Shown piece after piece: positions 1 through 5,433 of a stretch of 8,844 nucleotides of DNA. A model generated the notes under the pieces. It worked only from the letters and a program-made list of their open reading frames with translations. It did not search any database and had not been told where the DNA came from. The translations under genes were made by a program, and so were the position numbers. The DNA is taken from positions 1 to 8,844 of the forward strand of contig JASEGY010000120.1 of assembly GCA_030019105.1 (NCBI GenBank), read 5' to 3'. Position 1 is the stretch's first letter. Each line of letters opens with the position of its first letter. The DNA comes from a bacterium. GTDB taxonomy: Bacteria; UBA9089; JASEGY01.

Positions 1-147
1 GGCCTATTTTAAATGGGTTAGCCTCGAAGACACACGAGAACTTTTAGCTCTCGAGATACCCATACATCATCAATTATTTTTCAGACACCAATTATAATTA
101 CCCCGCATGAAAGTGTAACGAGTAAAAAAGAAAAATTAGTATCCATC

Positions 148-1038
148 ATGTCAATCAATGAGCGATGTTTTTCCAACTTTGATTTCACCTTTCCTTTAAA
201 TCGATTTATATGCATTACCGGTTTATCAGGCACAGGAAAATCTTCTTTATTAAATATAATCTTTCGGGCTTTAAACAAGAGTAGTACAGCCTGGATGGGA
301 CTCAGAGGAATGGGTGAAATAATAGGAAAAGGGAAAATAAGAAGACCCTATCTTGTCGATCAAACACCTATAGGAAATAATCCAAGGAGTACACCTGCGA
401 CCTACCTTGGCGTATGGGATAGAATACGCGATGCTTTCGCTGAAACAGAGCAGGCGAAACATCTGGGCTTTAACGTCTCTCATTTCAGCTTCAACACACA
501 GGAGGGGCAATGCCAATCGTGCCAGGGAATGGGTTATGTGCCAATTCCTGATGAAGAAGAAACTCTGTGGGAGTACTGCCCTGTTTGTAATGGAAGACGA
601 TACAGGAAAGAAATCTTAAAAGTCTATTATGATGACTTTTCCATAGCCGATGCTTTGAAGCTTACTGTTGATGAAGCTGCGAAAGTATTTTCCGATTCAA
701 AACTTGTGAAACGAAAATTATCCTTCTTGCAGCAGGTAAATCTTGGCTATTTGGCCCTGGGGCAATCTTCCGGTTCCTTAAGTGGTGGAGAATCTCAGCG
801 TATAAAACTGGCAAAGGAATTATCAAAAAGACTGGGAGACCGTTGTGTCTATTTGCTGGACACACCATCACGAGGACTTCACTTACAGGACTTGCCCATA
901 CTGGCCAATGTTTTCAAAAGACTGGTTGAGAAAAACAATACAGTAATTATCGTTGACAATCACGAGGAACTTTATAACGAAGCAGATATTATAGTCAGGC
1001 TTGAGTCAAAGGCTAATGGAAAAAGCGAAGTTACATAG
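148..1038 (+). CDS. UvrA-like protein, C-terminal ABC ATPase half (truncated, probable pseudogene)
   Basis: This 296-residue frame matches the second ABC module of excinuclease subunit UvrA, the DNA-damage sensor. Visible in order are a Walker A loop (GLSGTGKSS, 25-33), the UvrA-specific DQTPIG..PRS.PATY segment (71-86), a zinc module with two CxxC pairs (C122/C125 and C144/C147), the ABC signature LSGGES (211-216) and a Walker B strand (234-240). Two ATPase positions differ from UvrA: the usual DEP of Walker B reads DTP (T239), and the H-loop reads DNHE instead of EHN. Full UvrA is about 940 residues, so the first ABC half is missing. The frame is open from position 22, and the KLVSIMS peptide before ATG 148 still fits the family, so 148 is only the first ATG and probably not the true N-terminus. 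An ABC-fold UvrA relative is nearly certain; whether it is functional is doubtful. Confidence 0.8.
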   Translation: MSINERCFSNFDFTFPLNRFICITGLSGTGKSSLLNIIFRALNKSSTAWMGLRGMGEIIGKGKIRRPYLVDQTPIGNNPRSTPATYLGVWDRIRDAFAETEQAKHLGFNVSHFSFNTQEGQCQSCQGMGYVPIPDEEETLWEYCPVCNGRRYRKEILKVYYDDFSIADALKLTVDEAAKVFSDSKLVKRKLSFLQQVNLGYLALGQSSGSLSGGESQRIKLAKELSKRLGDRCVYLLDTPSRGLHLQDLPILANVFKRLVEKNNTVIIVDNHEELYNEADIIVRLESKANGKSEVT

Positions 1039-1170
1039 TTTCAATATATTCCGCAACCTTTCCAACCATAGATTCACTCACAGAGAAAGCCCCGTAACCT
1101 CGCTGCCAGGCAAAGGGAACCCGCGCCCGTTTTCCCTCATTTACCCATTTCGATGAATTACCCGGGAAAA
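1031..1170 (-). pseudogene. IS200/REP-type tyrosine transposase, C-terminal remnant
   Basis: The minus strand translates to NSSKWVNEG, then FAWQRGYGAFSVSES, then VAEYIETM and a stop (complement of 1031-1033). This is the characteristic end of Y1 (HUH-fold) transposases of the IS200/IS605 and REP-associated groups, which cut single-stranded DNA. Only about 45 codons survive. Moving upstream there is an in-frame stop near 1172-1174, and another frame carries MALFNVSFPG up to the same point, so a frameshift separates the two. The catalytic HUH motif lies further upstream in intact proteins and is absent here. The stop codon lies inside the last codons of the UvrA-like frame, so the two are convergent and slightly overlapping. 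This is a dead fragment, not an active element. Confidence 0.7.
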
Positions 1171-1260
1171 CTTACGTTGAACAAAGCCATTTTTATATTC
1201 GTTTAGCGCGATTCACTGTTGTTCAGTGTTCAATTATCCCACGAATCCGTGTAGAGCCGG

Positions 1261-1830
1261 TTAATTCAATTCAGAATCCAATTGTTGAAGGATCATGTTC
1301 AATTCTTCCATGTTTTTTTGGGCCAGTTCTTTTCCAGAAGCGATTGGATGTCTCAAAATTCGCTGAGCCATTTGGATTTCACCTATCAATTTGCCTTGTT
1401 CTATTCCTTGTTCTCTTCCTCTCTCCATTCCTCTCTCCATTCCTCTCTCCATTCCTATTTGGATAAGCTCTTGCCCTGCAACTGTTTGTTCGAGTGGGGT
1501 TAATTGCAACATAGTCTGAACCTCCTTTAAGGTTAATTCGGGAAACCGCTGGATAATGGCATATTCTAATAATTCTATCAGTATCTTTGTTTTGTCTTCA
1601 GGCAGTTTTAATGATTGGATGTCTGCTTTCCATTTAGGGACGGCTCCCACCAGTTCTTTTTTACTGGAAACAACCAAAGGCTTCAAAACGGTCAAGGCCC
1701 CTGGTTTATCTTCTACCATTTTGAGACAGTCAATCAAATTGACACGAATCAATTGATGGGGAGAAATACCTGAGAAGAGAGGAGGTATTCCTGGATCATA
1801 TTTCTGATCAAGAAAACTTAAGAAGACGCT
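1261..1830 (-). pseudogene. Rpn/DUF2887-like PD-(D/E)XK nuclease family protein, C-terminal remnant
   Basis: The frame is open from 1830 down to its stop at 1261-1263. The first start-like codon is a TTG at 1750-1752, giving 163 residues, but coherent sequence (FLDQKYDPGIPPLFSG) continues upstream of it to a stop at 1831-1833. Conserved family features in the C-terminal half are LPEDKTK, LIELLEYAIIQRFPEL, LKEVQTMLQLTPLEQT and a charged GMERG/GREQG repeat tail. These fit the helical region following the nuclease core in Rpn/transposase_31 and DUF2887 proteins, which are often scattered as mobile or decaying multicopy genes. The N-terminal nuclease core with its catalytic acidic and Lys residues is not present in any frame I could read upstream. 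It is therefore probably a truncated gene, ending near a repeat-rich junction. The family assignment is by recognised pattern and is moderate. Confidence 0.55.
1418..1453 (-). repeat. Three perfect 12-bp tandem repeats encoding GMER repeats
   Basis: The plus-strand unit cctctctccatt occurs three times in a row (1418-1429, 1430-1441, 1442-1453). On the minus strand each unit encodes four residues of the GMER run in the Rpn-like remnant. The unit length is a multiple of three, so copy number can change without breaking the frame. Such charged tail repeats are common in this protein family. Confidence 0.9.
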
Positions 1831-1838
1831 TTACGTAG
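1819..1838 (-). repeat. Inverted relative of the downstream tandem repeat
   Basis: Read on the minus strand, this 20-mer is ctacgtaaagcgtcttctta. It matches the plus-strand repeat core ctacgtaaaccgtcttctat found three times at 2004-2137, with only two clear mismatches. It lies exactly where the Rpn-like reading frame breaks (stop at 1831-1833). On this strand it can be read as the peptide YVKRLL, while the plus-strand copies read YVNRLL followed by a stop. Confidence 0.55.
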
Positions 1839-1957
1839 ATGCAGGTATGACGCTCATCTGCAAATTAATTATTTCTTTGGCTGTCCTCTTCTTCTTCCTT
1901 ATTCTTGCATTGCAAGATAAGGCATGCAATATTAGCAACACGGTTTCTGAATATTGT

Positions 1958-2168
1958 TAACTGCTTTTCTGGAATCCATTTATACTCTCTTGCTATGACA
2001 GCGACTACGTAAACCGTCTTCTATATTTTTCTTGCTAACTGTTTTTCTGGAATTTATTTACAGTTACCTGCTATGACAGCGGCTACGTAAACCGTCTTCT
2101 ATAGTTCTTGACAGCGGCTACGTAAACCGTCTTCTATAGTTCTATATTTTTTAAACCGTCTTCTATAT
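1958..2168 (+). repeat. Decaying tandem repeat array (78-bp unit, then truncated copies)
   Basis: Two adjacent 78-bp units (1958-2035 and 2036-2113) share the block taactgYttttctggaat and the 28-bp core gacagcgRctacgtaaaccgtcttctat. The core starts at 1997, 2075 and 2110, and a fourth copy retains only aaaccgtcttctatat (2153-2168). Counted at the aaaccgtc position, the distances are 78, 35 and 29 bp, so the units lose more of their left side at each step. There are no regular spacers of constant length, so this is not a CRISPR. No gene is seen between 1831 and 2220. This array and the palindromes after it are the only structure there. Confidence 0.8.
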
Positions 2169-2175
2169 TTTTCCG

Positions 2176-2201
2176 GGTTTCTTCAAGAAACCTGGTTTCT
2201 T
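2176..2201 (+). repeat. Overlapping GGTTTCTT / AAGAAACC palindromes
   Basis: Three 8-bp arms follow each other as ggtttctt-c-aagaaacc-t-ggtttctt. The middle arm can pair with either neighbour, giving two mutually exclusive 8-bp hairpins with a one-base centre. This type of short repeat is scattered in cyanobacterial and some other environmental genomes. It lies 20 bp past the stop codon of the minus-strand barrel gene. No clear T-run follows on the minus strand, so it is not a convincing intrinsic terminator. Confidence 0.6.
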
Positions 2202-2220
2202 CGGTGCTCGAGTGAATTGA

Positions 2221-4380
2221 TTATAAACTATAGTTCATAATCAAAGAAAAAGAATATTTGTGGTCTAGATAACAACTGGTAGGGATGTTGGAATCGTTCT
2301 TAATAAGGGTGTAGCTCAATTCCGGTGTAATCCACTTTCTGAGATTATATTGCAGCTTTAAATAAAGATAATCCAACCGAGAGGTCATCTGCTGCCGGTT
2401 TCCGATTGTCCGGGTGGGATAATTTCTCCATTCACGATAATTGTAACTGCTCAGGGCAATCTTTTCGGTCAAGAAAGAGGATAGATTCAGGGTCAGCCGG
2501 TGGCCTCCGTATTCTTCCGGCAGGCTGTTGGACTCGTTTAAGAGTAAGGTGTACATGCCCTGCAATCTCCCATGAAATTTTCGGGAGATATCCTGGGAAA
2601 GGATAAGAAGGGTACTGTAATTGTCATCTTCTCTCTTTTTGCTGTTTATGGGTTCCCAGTAAGCATCCTTCGCCCGTAACTTCTCATATCTTAAAGGCTG
2701 ATACTGGAATCGAAGCTCAAGATTGGTTGATTCGAAGATTCGGTAGCCCGACTGGAACATAATGTTATGAGCTGTCCAGTCCCTTGGTTGGCTCCAAACA
2801 TCTTCCTTATAATCAATCCCGCGCCAGAAATATCCCCCCCCAAGCAACAACTTCCGAAGATTATACCTGGCATTGAGATTAATCGTTGTCTGGAAATACT
2901 TGTTTGGCTTACTTCCCCATTTTGTGTTTACCTCAAAGTATGGATATAGCCTCCATAAAGGGCGGGAGAGACTGATTGTTATCTCTTGCTGGAGTGAGTT
3001 CAGAGAAGTATTTTCCTGGTGCTTCAAGAAATTAAATCGGTAAGTGGACATTTGCTTAATCCTGGGGGACAGATCTCTTTTCAGGTCATACCTGAGACTA
3101 ATCTCGTTCACCGTCTCATCTTTTATCACCCCGGAACCCTTCGGTTGATGAGTAATGTTGTCTTCCCATCTTCTACCTATATCTACAAACAGCTTCCCGT
3201 AATTTCTGATCGGCTGGCGTCGATCGATCACCTTTACATCCTTGACAATAGGGGGCTCCACTGTCTTGAGGCCTGGAACAGATTCTTCCTTTTCTGCGGC
3301 CGGGCTGCTCCCTAAATCGATCCCGAGACGTTGGACGGCATAGTCAGAACTAAAACCCTGCTCATTGTCGATAAGCCCAAGGATGTAAGCGGTATCCAGA
3401 TCGAAAGTTCCTATCTTTATTTCCCAGACATCCGAAGAGATATGGGCATATACCTTGATTATGTTCGGGAGGCGATTGACAAAGGTATATTCTTTATCCG
3501 AATGGGCCTGATGTATCTTGAGGTATCTGGTCCGGATAAATAAGTTGTCTAAGCTCAGAATTCTTGCCGGCTTGTCGTCTACTGCCTCCATGGTATCGGA
3601 ATAGTCAAATTCCCTGGCGTATCTGGTGTAAGTAATGTTATCCGGACTTAGATAGATACTCAGGTCAGATTTCTTGAGGCGGGTCTCTCCATGATCGTTT
3701 TTGATCAAAACAACTTTTTTGATTACCCCATTGGCTCCTAAATCAACCCCTATGCTTCGGGAAAGGTAGTCAAAGGCAAATCCACCTTTATGGTCCCAGT
3801 GAGTAATCCTCCCGGTAAGGGGAGAAGTGTCTCCATCAAGCCCACCTATCTTTATCTCATCCATTTCCGGAAAGACATAGCCGTATACTCTGACCATTTC
3901 AGGGAGACGATTGGCAAAGGTAAACTCTTTATCCGAACAGGTCTGATGTATCTTTAGGTATCTGGTCTGAATAAAGAGGTTGTCTAAGCTCAGAACTCTC
4001 ACCACTTGGCCTTCTACCACCTCTAAGGTGTCGGAGTAGTCAAATTCTCTGGGGTATTTGGTGTAGGTGATATTGTCAGGACTTAGATAGATGCTCAGGT
4101 CCGATTTCTTAAGGCGGGTTTCTCTCCGATCGTTCTTAATTAGAGCGATTTTTTTGACCACCCCCCTGTTTCCCAAGTCAATCCCTATGCTTCGAGACAA
4201 ATAGTCGAAGGCAAATCCACCACTCCAGTCCCAGAGGGTAACTCTTCCTTTGAGCGGCTCAACATCTCTGTCTATAAATCCTGTCCTTATATCCCCTATT
4301 TCGGGATGGCTTTGTGCCTTAGCCGAACATACCCGGACTAACAGAAAGATGATTATAATTAAAACTACCTTCTTTATCAT
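2221..4380 (-). CDS. Secreted protein with 2.3 discoidin-like domains and a C-terminal outer-membrane beta-barrel
   Basis: This is a 719-residue protein. Residues 1-22 form a signal peptide (KK, then a hydrophobic stretch, then CSAKAQ). Two tandem domains follow (about 28-168 and 175-313) with GGFAFDYLSRSIG(I/V)DLG, TRLKKSDLSIYLSPDN, TRYLKIHQ and FT(F)xNRLP motifs. A third copy (319-358) stops right after RLGIDLG. The pattern of DLG, the S-x-DN strand turn and the R-Y-x-K-I strand resembles galactose-binding-like F5/8C (discoidin) folds. After a Pro-rich linker, residues 394-719 alternate polar and hydrophobic/aromatic residues in many short strands and end in a strand (YSFSLIMNYSL), which fits an outer-membrane beta-barrel of roughly 14-16 strands. 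The complement of 4388-4395 (AAAGGACG) is a plausible ribosome site for this ATG. The gene is divergent from the operon encoding the other copies of the domain. Ligand binding, probably glycan, is inferred only. Confidence 0.8.
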   Translation of the reverse strand: MIKKVVLIIIIFLLVRVCSAKAQSHPEIGDIRTGFIDRDVEPLKGRVTLWDWSGGFAFDYLSRSIGIDLGNRGVVKKIALIKNDRRETRLKKSDLSIYLSPDNITYTKYPREFDYSDTLEVVEGQVVRVLSLDNLFIQTRYLKIHQTCSDKEFTFANRLPEMVRVYGYVFPEMDEIKIGGLDGDTSPLTGRITHWDHKGGFAFDYLSRSIGVDLGANGVIKKVVLIKNDHGETRLKKSDLSIYLSPDNITYTRYAREFDYSDTMEAVDDKPARILSLDNLFIRTRYLKIHQAHSDKEYTFVNRLPNIIKVYAHISSDVWEIKIGTFDLDTAYILGLIDNEQGFSSDYAVQRLGIDLGSSPAAEKEESVPGLKTVEPPIVKDVKVIDRRQPIRNYGKLFVDIGRRWEDNITHQPKGSGVIKDETVNEISLRYDLKRDLSPRIKQMSTYRFNFLKHQENTSLNSLQQEITISLSRPLWRLYPYFEVNTKWGSKPNKYFQTTINLNARYNLRKLLLGGGYFWRGIDYKEDVWSQPRDWTAHNIMFQSGYRIFESTNLELRFQYQPLRYEKLRAKDAYWEPINSKKREDDNYSTLLILSQDISRKFHGRLQGMYTLLLNESNSLPEEYGGHRLTLNLSSFLTEKIALSSYNYREWRNYPTRTIGNRQQMTSRLDYLYLKLQYNLRKWITPELSYTLIKNDSNIPTSCYLDHKYSFSLIMNYSL
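3442..4299 (-). repeat. Intragenic duplication: discoidin-like domains 1 and 2
   Basis: Domain 1 (about 3877-4299) and domain 2 (about 3442-3858) are direct repeats with a period near 441 bp. Long stretches are identical at protein level, for example GGFAFDYLSRSIG and LKKSDLSIYLSPDNITYT. This points to a fairly recent in-frame duplication. A third, shortened copy covers about 3307-3426. Confidence 0.8.
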
Positions 4381-4437
4381 TAGAAAACGTCCTTTAATCG
4401 GTAATCAGGGGTCTGGATCATCGTTTCGGCCAATAGC

Positions 4438-4472
4438 GACCTTCCCGAAAGCTTCGAGCTTTCGGGAAGGTC
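4438..4472. repeat. Perfect 16-bp stem hairpin upstream of the barrel gene
   Basis: The arms gaccttcccgaaagct and agctttcgggaaggtc flank a three-base tcg loop with no mismatches. The hairpin lies 57 bp upstream of the barrel gene's ATG, so it could lie in its 5' leader or be an interspersed palindrome. No T-run follows on either strand, which argues against an intrinsic terminator. Confidence 0.75.
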
Positions 4473-4497
4473 AGAGTTACTATCCTGAGTGATGGGG

Positions 4498-4700
4498 CAC
4501 TGCCATTAAGTTAAGCCGAAGCTTTTGAAACACAATAGGTTGGCAAGGTAGGAGTTTAGGCTTTAGCCTTTCATTCTCCTGGTATTGTGCTGCAAATGAA
4601 ACCCTAAAGGGTAAATTCCCTTCACAGGTGACTGCGGGACGAATTACATACTCCCTATATCGCCTTAGCATAAAGAGTTACCCTTAACTTAATGGCAGTG
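4498..4700. mobile_element. Non-autonomous insertion element (MITE-like) with IS4/IS231-type ends
   Basis: The element is bounded by perfect 18-bp inverted repeats, cactgccattaagttaag (4498-4515) and its reverse complement (4683-4700). Immediately outside both ends lies the same 11-bp direct repeat gagtgatgggg (4487-4497 and 4701-4711), as expected for a target-site duplication. The ends resemble those of the IS231 branch of the IS4 family (13 of 18 positions against CATGCCCATCAACTTAAG as I recall it), which duplicates 10-12 bp. The 203-bp body is far too short for a transposase and shows no DDE motifs. It has internal complementarity: cacaata/tattgtg, aggag/ctcct and aggct/agcct around 4530-4591. 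It is probably mobilised in trans or is an internal deletion derivative. The boundaries are firm; the family name is by recall. Confidence 0.8.
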
Positions 4701-4817
4701 GAGTGATGGGGTGGGAGCGAAAAACCGACGAGAGACTTCCACCAACGTGTACCAGGTTTATTTTACCCTAAGATTGCTCTGTAGTCAATTTAAATTGTCC
4801 ATCCGGCCCCACTCAAT

Positions 4818-5066
4818 TTTCGACCTGTGCGGTTAGCTGAAGCATATCCTTAACCCCAGCGGGGCGATATGTTTATAGCCAGGCAGCAACCTCCAAGATT
4901 AAGCCCCAGCGGAGCGGTATGTATTGAGAACATATCGCTCCGCTGGAGCTGCTTTGATTTGTTTAAGCCACTTCTCTATAAACATTATGCCTCTCTGGGG
5001 CTAAATCTTGGCGTGGTTTGGAAATCGCGGTTGCCTGTCCCTAATTTCTAACCGCACAGGTCGAAA
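4818..5066. mobile_element. 249-bp nested palindromic element with 19-bp inverted repeats
   Basis: The ends tttcgacctgtgcggttag (4818-4836) and its exact reverse complement (5048-5066) enclose further paired segments. These are aggcagcaacc (about 4881-4891) with ggttgcct (5029-5036), ccaagattaagcccc (4893-4907) with ggggctaaatcttgg (4997-5011), and tttatag (4872-4878) with ctataaa (4976-4982). The unit ccccagcggRgcgRtatgt occurs forward at 4854 and 4904 and inverted at 4930-4948 and, degenerate, at 4982-5000. No target duplication is obvious. A 60-codon frame inside (4869-5051) is most likely a by-product of the repeats. It looks like a MITE or REP-type structured repeat lying just upstream of the operon promoter. 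Confidence 0.65.
4906..4946. repeat. Central 17-bp hairpin of the nested palindromic element
   Basis: The arms ccagcggagcggtatgt (4906-4922) and acatatcgctccgctgg (4930-4946) pair with a single mismatch around a 7-base loop. This is the axis of the larger 4818-5066 structure. Confidence 0.8.
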
Positions 5067-5126
5067 TCTATTAAATAGCTATAAATATTTACGTTAAGTT
5101 AAAATTAGAAAAAGATTACTTAGGTC

Positions 5127-5155
5127 TTGACAGATAGGCATAGATGTGTTATAAT
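5127..5155 (+). promoter_or_regulatory. Consensus sigma-70 promoter for the HTH/discoidin operon
   Basis: A perfect -35 box ttgaca (5127-5132) and a perfect -10 box tataat (5150-5155) are separated by exactly 17 bp. Transcription would start near 5162, giving a leader of about 53 nt before the HTH gene's ATG at 5215. A strong Shine-Dalgarno site, aaggagga (5197-5204), lies 10 bases before that ATG. Confidence 0.85.
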
Positions 5156-5214
5156 ATAGATAGCAACAAGGTAGAAACCAATAAATTAGTAGAAATAAGG
5201 AGGAATTTGTAGCT

Positions 5215-5433
5215 ATGGTGCAAGAAAGCTCGAGTTTTATGACGGTAAATGAAGTAGCCGGATACCTTCGTCTTCACGAGATGAGTATCTACCGAATGTG
5301 TCAAAATGGAACTATCCCCTCCTTCAAAATTGGCAAGTCCTGGAGATTCAAGAGAGAAAGGTTAGAAGAATGGCTTACCGGCAAAGAAAATACAAAGGAG
5401 GAAGAATTGCTATGTGGAGAAAAAATAGAATAG
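5215..5433 (+). CDS. Excisionase-family helix-turn-helix DNA-binding protein
   Basis: The 72-residue protein carries one winged HTH of the excisionase/MerR-like type (HTH_17). MTVNEVAGYLRL at 9-20 forms the first helix, SIYRMCQNGTIP at 24-35 the turn and recognition helix, and FKIGKSWRFKRERLEEWL (37-54) the wing and closing helix. The family binds DNA as small regulators or recombination directionality factors. No recombinase is present here, so a local regulator is more likely. The start at 5215 is chosen for its strong aaggagga site; an in-frame ATG at 5239 could also serve. The last 22 bases overlap the start of the next gene, which suggests translational coupling and an operon. A role in regulating its own promoter is plausible but not shown. 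Confidence 0.85.
   Translation: MVQESSSFMTVNEVAGYLRLHEMSIYRMCQNGTIPSFKIGKSWRFKRERLEEWLTGKENTKEEELLCGEKIE
5394..5401 (+). promoter_or_regulatory. Ribosome binding site that fixes the start of the discoidin-domain gene
   Basis: aaaggagg lies 10 bases before ATG 5412, inside the HTH coding region. The reading frame is open further upstream, to an ATG at 5298. Sequence before 5412 has no signal or domain character, while the protein from 5412 begins directly with a membrane anchor, so 5412 is the preferred start. Confidence 0.8.

Noticed and set aside
1958..2168. CRISPR array
   Set aside because: The repeat cores are spaced 78, 35 and 29 bp apart and the intervening sequence is itself repeated; there are no constant repeats with unique equal-length spacers and no cas genes.
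4381..4480. Riboswitch (for example c-di-GMP type) in the barrel gene leader
   Set aside because: A hairpin and a GATTACCGAT-like stretch suggested it, but the conserved core of known classes is missing.
4480..4671. 63-residue minus-strand ORF
   Set aside because: It runs through the left inverted repeat of the 203-bp element (the RLNLMAV peptide is the translated terminus) and shows no DDE transposase motifs.
4869..5051. 60-residue plus-strand ORF
   Set aside because: It lies wholly within the nested inverted-repeat element, has no ribosome site, and its sequence simply translates the repeated ccccagcgg units.
5298..5411. Upstream start extending the discoidin-domain protein by 38 residues
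   Set aside because: The extension is the out-of-frame reading of the HTH gene; the ribosome site at 5394-5401 and the membrane anchor support a start at 5412.
5215..5433. Excisionase of a prophage or integrative element
   Set aside because: The HTH family fits, but no integrase, attachment-site repeats or phage genes are visible, so a local regulator is more likely.
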